From a virus, in the IMG/VR virus record IMGVR_UViG_3300022693_000312, positions 1 to 25,829 of that record: DNA of 25,829 bases; one strand, given 5' to 3'. Within the stretch, counting starts at the first letter, position 1; each line of letters starts with the position of its first letter. Both the position numbers and the translations under genes were made by a program. Of this stretch, positions 6,687 through 14,817 are shown in pieces. The notes beneath the pieces were generated by a model, which made no database searches, had not been told where the DNA came from, and was given only the letters and a program-made list of their open reading frames with translations.

Positions 6687-9600
6687 CACTAACTAACGAA
6701 GCTACCAATAAGGTAGCTTCTTTCAATCATAAACTAGTAAAAGAAATCAGCGGTGATTACACAGCGTTACCTGAAGATAGTTTTTTAGTTTTAAGTATTG
6801 AAGCAAGCCAATTTGGTAATGTAATTACCTTAAGCCCAGACCTTCCCGTAGGTGCAGTGGTTACTGTATTCAATAAAAACCCTGACGGGTATTTCAATTT
6901 TCTTTTTACTGGTGCAGAAGATATTGAAGCTACTCAGCTTACAAACACTAACTTCAAAACTGCCAGTATTATTAAGGTAAGCAGCACTGCGTGGAAGTAT
7001 GTTTATGGGTATAAGGTGTATCCATCTACTGCTGCCTTAGAAGAAGCTATCCAAGACCTCTTAGCCTTAATCCAAGATAACACTGATGCTATTACTGGTT
7101 TAGAAGGGGATTTAAGCTCACAGCAAGAAATATTTAATGCTTTCGAGCAGAAAGTAACTGAGTTTGAAACCTCTATCAATACAGGTGTTGCACAGTTAGA
7201 AGCTGATGTGAGCACAGCGTTTAACCGCTTTGATGAGCTTTCAGACGAGATTACTGCATTAGCAGGGCTAACAGACCTCTATAACCGAGAAATAATCGCA
7301 TACTCCGCTCAGGAGACTCTATCGAGACAGCAAGCAGACACTGACTTATTGATGAGTATTGCTGATAGTGCTGCTGCAAGAGATGAACTTAATAGACGTA
7401 GACGAGAGAATGAACGTCTTATAGATGCTGCTGTATATATTGACCCTGATAACGGGGAAATAGTTAATAGAGCATTCAGTTTTACAGAAGAGTACTTTAC
7501 CCAAGCTAGCTTACGTATTGATGGGGTAGAGGGTGAAATTAATGCAGCAGTAGCTCGAATAGATTTATCTGAAACAGATATTGAAAACCTATACTCAGAA
7601 TTAAGTTTATTGCCAGGTGTTATTTCTGCTACTGCACAATCTGTAGTAGCACAGAATATTAGTGCATTAACACCAGCACACTCATTTAATTTCTTTGATA
7701 GTGCTCAAGGATGGGTAGCTGTACAAGGAACACTTACAGAAGACCTTGGTTACATATCTACTACGTTCGGTGACATAGAGAACACTTCTCTTAATTATAA
7801 TGGTTTAGACGACCCTGCTATTAGAGTTCAGTGTAAACGCACAGCAGGTACTGGCTTTGCTGGTGATATAGAGATTACAGACTCTAATAATATAAAAAAT
7901 TACATATCTGGTGTTATTCCCAATGACTTGATAGATGGTGAGTACGTGTTCCTAATCATAGATATGGAAGGTTTTGCTAACTATCAAAAAGACATCACAG
8001 GGTTACGCTTAGTACTGGGTGAGTCTGCCAGTGATGAGTTCGATATTAAGTCCATTGTAGTAGGTAAAAAAGATGCGTTACTGCAAGAGTTCAACGAGCT
8101 TACTGGACGAGTTACTGATGCTGAGTTTCGTATTGATGCTGTAGAAGGGCAGATAGAGCAAAAGCTAGATGTAACTACATACATTACAGAAGGGGTTACT
8201 CGTTCTAACGTATCATCAGTGCTTGATGGTGTAGATAGTTATATTGAGTTAAAAGCATTACGTCAGGAAATAGACTTAAACGACACGGTAACTAAAGCAA
8301 ATGCTGCATCCATAGATATAGACGCATTAGAAAATACAATTACTCAAGCAGTAGAAAGCTTTAATACAGATATAGCTGGTTTAGGTAGCCAAGTAAGCTC
8401 TGCGTTACAAGAAATTAATGAGCTAAGAATACGTCAACAAATCATAGGTATTGGGAAAACTACAGGTGATTTTGAACAAGATATTGATTTCTTAAAAAGC
8501 CTTAGCGAACAAGGTTTACGTGAGTATGTAATCAATACTAAAGCAAAAACAGCAGCATTAGCTATTGAAGACTTAGAAGTAGAAATTAGTCCTACAGGAA
8601 GCATTGGTAGACGTATATTAGATTTAGAGTCTGTAACTAATACACTAGATGGTTTAATAACTGCTAATTTACGTGAAATCCAAATAGTAGCTACCGATTT
8701 AGATGGCACTACTCAAGCAGCAAACCAACTAGAGCTAGAGGTACAGAAGCTAGACGGTGCATTAGAAGGTGCGCTAACTGAGATAAGCAGCGTTAAAATA
8801 GACGCGGATAATAATGCAGAAGCTATCTCTGGGGTGCAGCAAAGCTTAAATAATGAAGTGCTTGGGCTAGAGTCTTCAATACAGAGTATAAACAGCAATA
8901 TTATCTCTATCGAAGATGACTTATCGACTACGGCATCAGCACTAAACGCTATAGAAGGGCAAGTAAATAACAGCACTACTGGATTAGCTGCTGCATTTAG
9001 CCTTGCTCAACAAGCAAAGAACTCTAGTGATGGGAATACAAGCAGCATTACTTCTATCCAAAACGATATAGAAGACCTAGAAAATGATATTTCATTAAAT
9101 GCTACTTTTGCACAGCAAGTAAAATCAACTGCTGATGGTAATAAATCCAGCATCACAACTATTCAAAATAGATTGGATAATAGCTCTACTGGTTTAAGTG
9201 CGTTAGCACAGTCTATTCAAGGGGTAGAAGAAGACCTTGATGGTACAGTGACAGTCCTAAACCAAACACGAGCAGAGTTAAATACTGCTGAGGGTGATAT
9301 TAGCGCAGTCGCATCTACATTAAATGGCGTTAGTAATACAGTTAATAACCATACTACTGCTATTAATGGCTTAGAGACAGATATTAGTGGGTTGAGTTCT
9401 GATGTAAGTGCTAACGCATCATTACTACAAACAGTAGAGAATAAAGCTGATAATGCTTTATCTAGTATAACTACTATATCTAATAGAGTTACTAGTGTAG
9501 AAGACTTCGCTGATGCACAAATACAAGTTAATGCTAGCTATGATTCAAGCATAGATGCTTTAGTATCAAGAATACGTTTAGTTGCAGATAGTAATGGACG

Positions 9601-10378
9601 TATTGCAGGTATTGATATTAACAATAGTGGTTCGACTTCTAGGATAGATTTAAAAGCTAACTCAGTACGCTTCTTAGATAATAATAACAGTGCAAGGGTT
9701 TACTTCGATACTGCGAATAATCACTTTGTATTTAAGGGGCATATAGAAGCGGAGACAGGTGACTACAGCGGTAATTTATCTGGTAACACTATAACAGGTG
9801 CAGAAGTTTATGGTAGTAAGTTCTCTACTTCAAACAGTACAGCTACCCGTATAGAAGTTGAGGATGACGGTACTTATCTTATCTGGGCAGGTAGTGGTAG
9901 CAAGACAGACAGCAACGGTACATTTTGGATTAAAAAGAATGGTACTGGTTACATCAAAGGTAGTTTTTTTGAAGGTGGTATTGTAGAAAGTCAATCAGCT
10001 ACTGGTGTGTATTCTGCTTCTGTGAGTCATAAAAGTGCAGGAAAGAATGTAACAATTACTGTTGGTTCGACAGGTAGTGCTTTTGCTAACACTAGTAATG
10101 CTCCGTCAGGTGGTGTAGGAACGTCTACTTATTTAATAGATTATACAGTTAAAAGAGGCAGTACTGTTTTAGAATCAGGCAAGATTAACGTAACTCGTGA
10201 TGTAAGATATGAGCAAGGAGAGTACCTTACTGTAGACACTTATTCTTTTGGTACATCATTTATAGATGACAATACAGGAAGTACAACGTATACCTATAAA
10301 ATAGAAGTAGGTACGTTAAACTTATCTGGTAGAAATCAAAAATGCTCTATATCAACATTTGAAAACATTTTAAGTTAA
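6677..10378 (+). CDS. Giant coiled-coil tail fibre/appendage protein
   Basis: This 1233-residue protein begins with a beta-rich module (1-115) that probably attaches to the tail, followed by very long heptad-rich segments (about 115-240, 480-640, 690-960) broken near 330-450 by a globular beta insert. Between about 775 and 930 there are related blocks built on AQQ-K--DGN-SSIT-IQN, an internal duplication. After residue 960 the pattern changes to beta strands (RIRLVADSNGRIAG, GHIEAETGDYSG), resembling the C-terminal region of lambda J-type host-specificity proteins and DUF1983. The position corresponds to the N4 gp66/gp65 appendage and sheath genes, but I cannot claim homology over the whole length. 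GGAGG lies about 11 bases before ATG 6677. A trimeric fibre is inferred from the coiled coils. Confidence 0.75.
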   Translation: MGLTLTNEATNKVASFNHKLVKEISGDYTALPEDSFLVLSIEASQFGNVITLSPDLPVGAVVTVFNKNPDGYFNFLFTGAEDIEATQLTNTNFKTASIIKVSSTAWKYVYGYKVYPSTAALEEAIQDLLALIQDNTDAITGLEGDLSSQQEIFNAFEQKVTEFETSINTGVAQLEADVSTAFNRFDELSDEITALAGLTDLYNREIIAYSAQETLSRQQADTDLLMSIADSAAARDELNRRRRENERLIDAAVYIDPDNGEIVNRAFSFTEEYFTQASLRIDGVEGEINAAVARIDLSETDIENLYSELSLLPGVISATAQSVVAQNISALTPAHSFNFFDSAQGWVAVQGTLTEDLGYISTTFGDIENTSLNYNGLDDPAIRVQCKRTAGTGFAGDIEITDSNNIKNYISGVIPNDLIDGEYVFLIIDMEGFANYQKDITGLRLVLGESASDEFDIKSIVVGKKDALLQEFNELTGRVTDAEFRIDAVEGQIEQKLDVTTYITEGVTRSNVSSVLDGVDSYIELKALRQEIDLNDTVTKANAASIDIDALENTITQAVESFNTDIAGLGSQVSSALQEINELRIRQQIIGIGKTTGDFEQDIDFLKSLSEQGLREYVINTKAKTAALAIEDLEVEISPTGSIGRRILDLESVTNTLDGLITANLREIQIVATDLDGTTQAANQLELEVQKLDGALEGALTEISSVKIDADNNAEAISGVQQSLNNEVLGLESSIQSINSNIISIEDDLSTTASALNAIEGQVNNSTTGLAAAFSLAQQAKNSSDGNTSSITSIQNDIEDLENDISLNATFAQQVKSTADGNKSSITTIQNRLDNSSTGLSALAQSIQGVEEDLDGTVTVLNQTRAELNTAEGDISAVASTLNGVSNTVNNHTTAINGLETDISGLSSDVSANASLLQTVENKADNALSSITTISNRVTSVEDFADAQIQVNASYDSSIDALVSRIRLVADSNGRIAGIDINNSGSTSRIDLKANSVRFLDNNNSARVYFDTANNHFVFKGHIEAETGDYSGNLSGNTITGAEVYGSKFSTSNSTATRIEVEDDGTYLIWAGSGSKTDSNGTFWIKKNGTGYIKGSFFEGGIVESQSATGVYSASVSHKSAGKNVTITVGSTGSAFANTSNAPSGGVGTSTYLIDYTVKRGSTVLESGKINVTRDVRYEQGEYLTVDTYSFGTSFIDDNTGSTTYTYKIEVGTLNLSGRNQKCSISTFENILS

Positions 10379-10416
10379 GATGTATCAATATCAGTAACTA
10401 ATAGTTAGGAAATATA

Positions 10417-11880
10417 ATGGCTAGTACATTTTGGATTGGCACAAACGTAAAGGTAACTAATGGTAGTGCTACTGTTGAAGTTACTTCTGGTGATGTAATT
10501 ACTAAAGTTAAAGAGAATGCTGCATTTGTAGCAAGTAACTTTAGTTTACCTTATGAAGTAGACCGTACTTATACAAACAACGGTAAAGACTACATTGTAT
10601 TGAAAGAAAACTGGCAAGGGGCTAGCGGTACTGGTTTAAATGCAGTAGCTATTACTAGTCCTGCTGGTATTGAAGAAGCACGGCAAACATTAATTAACTT
10701 AATTAGTGTATATGAAGGCTTTGCTAACGATGTAAAACCTACTGTAGAAGGTGATGCTATTGTTCAGCGTACCAGTGCAGGGCGTATTAAAACTGCCAAT
10801 GCAGTATCTTCGGATGAAGCAGTAGCTTATGGGCAGCTAGGTAGTGCTGCAACTAAAGACGTTGGGACTAATCCTAATGACTTGCTTGAATTAGGTGCAT
10901 TTGGTTTAGGTGCTAACGGCGATGATTTTTTAAGTTCTTCTTTAGACATACTAGGCAATTTGCCAACTGGCTTTTATAACACTTACAATAGCACAACAGG
11001 AATGGAGAACTTATCGGGCGACACTCTCATAGCTACTAGGTTTAATACCGATAACAACGGAAGACGTTTGCTTTTACGTAGGGACGGTATTAAATACAAA
11101 GCTCAGAATTCTGACGGTAGTTGGGGAAATGAAATCGACCTGTTACATACAGAAAATACGGGTGACGTTGTTACAAGAGACATTATATCTTCCTCAAACG
11201 ACACAACAATAGGCAGAGTACTTACAACCGTTACGGATTTTAACTTTTTCTCTTTAAGAGACTTTGGTGACTACTACCCTACTAGTGCTAATAGAGATAT
11301 AGACACAGTAGGAGCAGGGGATATTGCCCTGTACGCTACTGGAAACCAAGGGACATTCCCTTTTAACCCTAATATCGGTTTTTACCACATTGCAACCCAG
11401 AAGAACTATACGGGGTTTTCAAGAACCCAGTTTGCAACAGGGTATTTTGGCACATATGCTTCAAACGACAGCCCAACATACTCAATGCGTACTATTGACA
11501 ATTTAGGTGAGGGTTGGACGGACTGGGCTAATTTTCTACATGATAAAAATACTAACCTTAATGAGTTTGGGGGAGCAGGTGCTCACTCTGTGATTGCCAC
11601 TGGGGTTGGTCGTACAAATTCTGAAATTTTATTCTATCTGCCTATCAATTCTTTTACTGAACCTACCGGAATATCTGTCAAGGTTGGGTTTAATATTAGA
11701 GGTGAAAATAACATAGATACAGGGAACGAAAACTTAATGTTATCTAATACCTTTAGTGGCACATTAAGTTCTACTAGATATTGCGCTTTAATTGTAGGTG
11801 GCTTGGTCAATATAAACGTAGGGCAGACTTATCGCTTACAGACCGTAAACAACCTTTCTAAACTCACCGTCAACTTCTAA
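10417..11880 (+). CDS. Tail fibre / receptor-binding protein with knob-like repeats
   Basis: This 487-residue protein has an N-terminal segment (about 26-63) with DVITKVKENA and YTNNGKDYIVL, typical of fibre attachment regions, a linker AVSSDEAVAYGQLG at about 130, and then two related blocks. Each block has an L-P/D-G-YY/FYNTY strand, a loop and an ending of the type W-x-E/DW (SWGNEIDLLHTENT near 235-250, WTDWANFLHDKNT near 365-380). This resembles the pyocin-knob repeats found in tail fibres. The last 100 residues are a separate beta-rich tip. It follows the giant fibre and precedes a DUF4376-type gene, the usual fibre-assembly partner. Host-receptor binding is inferred. Confidence 0.75.
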   Translation: MASTFWIGTNVKVTNGSATVEVTSGDVITKVKENAAFVASNFSLPYEVDRTYTNNGKDYIVLKENWQGASGTGLNAVAITSPAGIEEARQTLINLISVYEGFANDVKPTVEGDAIVQRTSAGRIKTANAVSSDEAVAYGQLGSAATKDVGTNPNDLLELGAFGLGANGDDFLSSSLDILGNLPTGFYNTYNSTTGMENLSGDTLIATRFNTDNNGRRLLLRRDGIKYKAQNSDGSWGNEIDLLHTENTGDVVTRDIISSSNDTTIGRVLTTVTDFNFFSLRDFGDYYPTSANRDIDTVGAGDIALYATGNQGTFPFNPNIGFYHIATQKNYTGFSRTQFATGYFGTYASNDSPTYSMRTIDNLGEGWTDWANFLHDKNTNLNEFGGAGAHSVIATGVGRTNSEILFYLPINSFTEPTGISVKVGFNIRGENNIDTGNENLMLSNTFSGTLSSTRYCALIVGGLVNINVGQTYRLQTVNNLSKLTVNF

Positions 11881-11897
11881 CCACTTAAGGAACGACA

Positions 11898-12617
11898 ATG
11901 CTAAAATTTATTGATGAAAGCGACTTCCTAAAAGTCGATACATACAAAGAAAATGAGGATGGTTCTGTGTCATGGATATATGACGAAGGGGAAGGTCTTC
12001 CTACACATTCTGGTGTTATCAGAGAAGGCTTTACTCGTACAACACAAGTACAGACAGGAGTTGAGCAAGTAAAAACTGGTACTGAAGAAGTTCAGGTTGG
12101 GGAAGAAGAGGTTATCATCGACAAAGACGATGAAGGTAATAGTATAACTGAAATGCAGCCAGTGTATGAAAGTAGGGATATTTTTGAAGAGCAGCCTGTA
12201 TTTGAAGACAAAACAATTGATGTATGGGCAAAGCTTCAAGAGATGGTTTCAACAGGTACACTTAGTATTGAACCGTTAGATATAGTTCCTCTTATTGAAA
12301 GTGCTAAACAAGCTATTAATACTCAGCGTGATGCTAAAATAGCTGGTGGTATTGAATTTGAAGGAGATACTTATCAAACAGCACCTGTAAATCTTACTGA
12401 TATGTTAGAAGCTGTTGTAGCTGATAGAGATACTCAGTGGCTAACAGAAGACAACACTGTTGTAGATATGCCAGTAGCTAAGCTTAAAAGGTTAGTTAGT
12501 GCTATAGCAGATTTAAAAGAGCTTTATATTTATAAAGCAAGACAACATAAGAACAATGTCTTACAATTAACAACTAAAGAAGATATAGAGCAATACCTAG
12601 CAAACTTAACTTGGTAA
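11898..12617 (+). CDS. DUF4376-containing tail fibre accessory/assembly protein
   Basis: This is a 239-residue protein. Residues about 135-235 match the DUF4376 pattern: INTQRDAKI, G-EFEGDTYQT, a helix, W-TEDNTVVDMPVAKL and a closing helix. Proteins with this domain sit just after phage tail fibres and are thought to assist fibre assembly or form its tip. Upstream (50-110) is a short repetitive part built on V-TG-EEV units, then YESRD and EEQPVFEDK. It follows the receptor-binding gene by 17 bp with AAGGA as ribosome binding site, and a terminator follows, so it closes the tail operon. Chaperone versus structural role cannot be decided. Confidence 0.7.
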   Translation: MLKFIDESDFLKVDTYKENEDGSVSWIYDEGEGLPTHSGVIREGFTRTTQVQTGVEQVKTGTEEVQVGEEEVIIDKDDEGNSITEMQPVYESRDIFEEQPVFEDKTIDVWAKLQEMVSTGTLSIEPLDIVPLIESAKQAINTQRDAKIAGGIEFEGDTYQTAPVNLTDMLEAVVADRDTQWLTEDNTVVDMPVAKLKRLVSAIADLKELYIYKARQHKNNVLQLTTKEDIEQYLANLTW

Positions 12618-12644
12618 ACTAAATAGTTTCTGGTATTAAATAAG

Positions 12645-12670
12645 AAGGCGTATTACTACGCCTTTCTTTT
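12645..12670 (+). terminator. Rho-independent terminator after the tail genes
   Basis: AAGGCGTA at 12645-12652 pairs perfectly with TACGCCTT at 12657-12664 around the loop TTAC, followed by TCTTTT. It separates the tail operon from the lysis operon. Confidence 0.85.
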
Positions 12671-12697
12671 GCTTATCAATAAATTATAGGAGCTAAT

Positions 12698-13066
12698 ATG
12701 GTTACTCCCTCGGAAATCGTAGCATCATTACTAGGCGCAGGGGCAGTAGGCAGTTGGTTCTGGTATGATAAAAAACGCACAGATAATCGTATAGATGCCT
12801 TAGAGAAAAAACAATCCGAGCACAACACTACGCTAATCCAAATAAAAAGCACTACAATTACTGAAAGTAAATCTCGCGAAATCTCAGAAGAAGTGGCTAA
12901 ACGCACTCAAGCAGAAGTTATTAGAACACAGGCTGAGGTCGCAGAAACAAAAGCAATGGTAACCACCATACTTAACCAAGTAAACACGTTGGCTTCTAAC
13001 TTGCAAACTCATACAGCAGTAACCAAGGCGCTCCAAGAGCAAGAGAAGAACCAACAAGGTAATTAA
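12698..13066 (+). CDS. Membrane-anchored coiled-coil protein of the lysis operon
   Basis: This 122-residue protein has one N-terminal hydrophobic segment (about 6-23, SEIVASLLGAGAVGSWFW), a basic stop-transfer patch (DKKRTDNR) and then almost continuous coiled coil to residue 110. No signal cleavage site and no kinase motif is seen. TAGGAG about 7 bases upstream of ATG 12698 is a strong ribosome binding site. It is the first gene after the terminator and ends 1 bp before the receiver gene. Small membrane proteins of this shape in lysis cassettes can act as antiholins or spanin-like parts, but nothing specific identifies this one. Its pairing with the receiver gene may be functional. Confidence 0.65.
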   Translation: MVTPSEIVASLLGAGAVGSWFWYDKKRTDNRIDALEKKQSEHNTTLIQIKSTTITESKSREISEEVAKRTQAEVIRTQAEVAETKAMVTTILNQVNTLASNLQTHTAVTKALQEQEKNQQGN

Positions 13067-13067
13067 T

Positions 13068-13511
13068 ATGAAAGCTTTTATCGTAGATGATGCACCCATA
13101 ATCCTATCTATCATTGCATTTATGTTAGATAACGAAGGGATAGAATCCCACTATACAACAGAAGTAAATGATGCGTTGTACGATGAAATAGCTGAATATG
13201 CACCAGATGTAATTATTTTGGACTTGTATTTGAAAAGCCATGATGGTGTTGCTGTAGCAAAACGTATACATGAGATTGAAGACTTAAAGAATATTCCTAT
13301 TATTGCCATCTCCCACTCTCACGACCTATTCAGTAGGGTAATGCTTAACAGTAAAGACTTTGCCAACTACTTAGAGAAACCAGTAGTTAAAGAGAAGTTG
13401 TTACCTTTGGTTAATACCTATGGCAGTATTGGTAAGATACTTAACGTAGGGAAACAATTACTAAAAGGTAATACTGATGACAGCGATACTAAGCCTGATA
13501 ACAAAACATAA
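13068..13511 (+). CDS. Stand-alone CheY-like response-regulator receiver domain
   Basis: This 147-residue protein is a full receiver domain with no output domain. The acidic pocket is Asp7-Asp8 (FIVDDAP), the phospho-acceptor is Asp52 in VIILDLYL, the switch Ser is Ser82 in IIAISHS, and the conserved lysine is Lys104 in YLEKPV, with Tyr101 near the switch-aromatic position. A 30-residue charged tail follows. In bacteria such domains take phosphate from histidine kinases and signal by protein contact. AAGGT lies 8 bases before ATG 13068. The gene lies between the membrane coiled-coil gene and the i-spanin, overlapping the latter by 35 bp, so it is co-expressed with the lysis genes. All catalytic residues are kept, so it is probably functional; partner and purpose are unknown. 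Confidence 0.9.
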   Translation: MKAFIVDDAPIILSIIAFMLDNEGIESHYTTEVNDALYDEIAEYAPDVIILDLYLKSHDGVAVAKRIHEIEDLKNIPIIAISHSHDLFSRVMLNSKDFANYLEKPVVKEKLLPLVNTYGSIGKILNVGKQLLKGNTDDSDTKPDNKT

Positions 13512-13953
13512 AAAGATTGCCAGTACTTTAGGTATACTAATAGCACTTACTACTCTAGTTAGTGCTTTGTATGCTGGATACAACAATTTAAAAAATAGCT
13601 GGTATGAGAGAGGTGTTAAAGACACTGAACTCGTTTATAAACAAGCTTTAATTGATGCTAGAGAACAATATGATGTAGAGCTTAAAGCAAGTCTTGAGCT
13701 TTACAAACAACAACTTACTGCTGACTTTGATGAAGAACTCACAAGAGTAAAAGCAGAGCAAGTTATAGATAATAAAGTCTCTAAGGAAATTGAATATGTT
13801 TATAAAGAAATCATTATACCTGCTGAGTGTAATACTGTTCCTACTAAGTTTGGTAAGTTGTTCAACGAAGCCATCCACACCATCAATAGCAACATTGCCC
13901 CCAATAAACAAAGCAGAGTTGATACCTTCAATTCCCAACTCTTTACTTACTAA
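13477..13953 (+). CDS. i-spanin (Rz-like inner-membrane lysis protein)
   Basis: This 158-residue protein has a single N-terminal membrane segment (about 14-34) and then a long charged coiled coil (45-110) with SWYERG next to the membrane, the normal Rz arrangement. The C-terminal part has C-TVP-KFGKLFNEAI, a motif frequent at the end of Rz-type proteins. With the overlapping lipoprotein it would bridge the inner and outer membranes and fuse them after the wall is degraded. It starts within the end of the receiver gene with AAAGG about 8 bases upstream. The assignment rests on topology, motif and neighbours. Confidence 0.85.
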   Translation: MTAILSLITKHKKIASTLGILIALTTLVSALYAGYNNLKNSWYERGVKDTELVYKQALIDAREQYDVELKASLELYKQQLTADFDEELTRVKAEQVIDNKVSKEIEYVYKEIIIPAECNTVPTKFGKLFNEAIHTINSNIAPNKQSRVDTFNSQLFTY

Positions 13954-14122
13954 GTGCAGGGAAGCTTACCCATTACAGGTGTTCCAAGAAACGGACACTC
14001 TCCAAGATTTGTATGCGACTATTCTCTTTAACTTGGGTCAAGTACAGAAGTGTTATAAAAAAGACGAAGCTTTGGTAGATAAGGTACAGGAACGTGATAG
14101 AGCGATTAAAGAAATCCTTTGA
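13796..14122 (+). CDS. o-spanin (Rz1-like outer-membrane lipoprotein)
   Basis: Read in another frame and starting inside the i-spanin gene, this 108-residue protein has a lysine-led hydrophobic signal and the lipobox LVSC with Cys22 as the lipidation site, followed by a proline/serine-rich stretch. This is the pattern of Rz1-type o-spanins, which form the outer-membrane half of the spanin complex. ATG 13796 is preferred to TTG 13790 because AAGGA at 13783-13787 is 8 bases upstream. It overlaps the i-spanin by 158 bp and extends 169 bp beyond, an overlapping rather than fully embedded architecture. The C-terminal 60 residues are helical and longer than in classical Rz1. It overlaps the next gene by 29 bp. 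Confidence 0.85.
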   Translation: MFIKKSLYLLSVILFLLSLVSCSTKPSTPSIATLPPINKAELIPSIPNSLLTKCREAYPLQVFQETDTLQDLYATILFNLGQVQKCYKKDEALVDKVQERDRAIKEIL

Positions 14123-14372
14123 TTGGGTTACCCATAATAATTTACGTGAGATAGCCACTACACTTAACTTTTTCAATCTTATTGAAATAGGTGTGGTCGT
14201 TTGGGTACTAATTGAGTTACATCGTTTACTTAACTGGTACATGGATAACATGACAATAGAGCATTTTAACGGTGTAGCATTCTGGGGAGCTATTGCAGGT
14301 GCTATTACTGGTTTACTGGGTGCATTAAAGTTTATGCATGATACGTTGAAAGAACGGAGAAAAATGCAATGA
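14094..14372 (+). CDS. Holin-like protein with two membrane segments
   Basis: This 92-residue protein has two hydrophobic segments, about 27-46 (NLIEIGVVVWVLIELHRLL) and 61-81 (glycine/alanine-rich, GAIAGAITGLLGAL), and a basic C-terminus LKERRKMQ. The size, two helices and basic tail are typical of class II-like holins. It starts at GTG 14094 with AAGG 9 bases upstream, inside the o-spanin gene, and its stop overlaps the endolysin start (ATGA). Such close coupling to an endolysin supports a holin. A phage wall-release helper of another type is the alternative. Confidence 0.75.
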   Translation: MIERLKKSFDWVTHNNLREIATTLNFFNLIEIGVVVWVLIELHRLLNWYMDNMTIEHFNGVAFWGAIAGAITGLLGALKFMHDTLKERRKMQ

Positions 14373-14812
14373 TTTTATATCAACATTTTAGAGAGTTAAT
14401 TGAAGATACTACCTCAGATTTACGTTTGAGCAAACCTGAGTTCACTATGGCTTGCAGTATGCTAGTAGCCCATGAGTCTCTTGGCGGTAAGTATTTACGA
14501 CAACACCCTACTGGTGAAGGTCTGGGAGTAATTCAAATGGAACGAGCTACTCACCGTGATACATGGCAGTACTGCGACAATATAGAAAAGTATGCTGCTC
14601 TGTTAGGCTATACAGAAGATGTAAATAAACTTAAGTACGATTTACGGTACAATATTTTTATGGCTAGGATGCGTTTTATAATGGATGTTAATCCATTTCC
14701 TAAAGACGAGCGTGGTATGGCGGAGTACTTAAAGAATTATTGGAACAGTCCTTTAGGTGCAGCAACCGCAGATAAGTACTTACGCGATTATTATAATTGG
14801 ATAAAAGGCTAA
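14369..14812 (+). CDS. Endolysin: lysozyme/transglycosylase-like muralytic enzyme
   Basis: This 147-residue cytosolic protein cuts peptidoglycan glycan strands. The motif LVAHESLGGKYLRQ places the catalytic glutamate at Glu36, followed by GLGVIQMERATHRDTW at 51-66; these match a family of phage lysozyme-like transglycosylases in which the second motif lines the active cleft. There is no signal peptide or wall-binding domain, so it needs a holin, and one precedes it. N4 itself uses an unrelated N-acetylmuramidase at this place (gp61), so this is a replacement of the enzyme at a conserved position. The ATG overlaps the holin-like stop by 4 bp. Confidence 0.85.
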   Translation: MILYQHFRELIEDTTSDLRLSKPEFTMACSMLVAHESLGGKYLRQHPTGEGLGVIQMERATHRDTWQYCDNIEKYAALLGYTEDVNKLKYDLRYNIFMARMRFIMDVNPFPKDERGMAEYLKNYWNSPLGAATADKYLRDYYNWIKG

Positions 14813-14817
14813 GAAAA

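Noticed and set aside
13790-13795. TTG 13790 as the o-spanin start
   Set aside because: The AAGGA ribosome binding site is only two bases from it but eight bases from ATG 13796.
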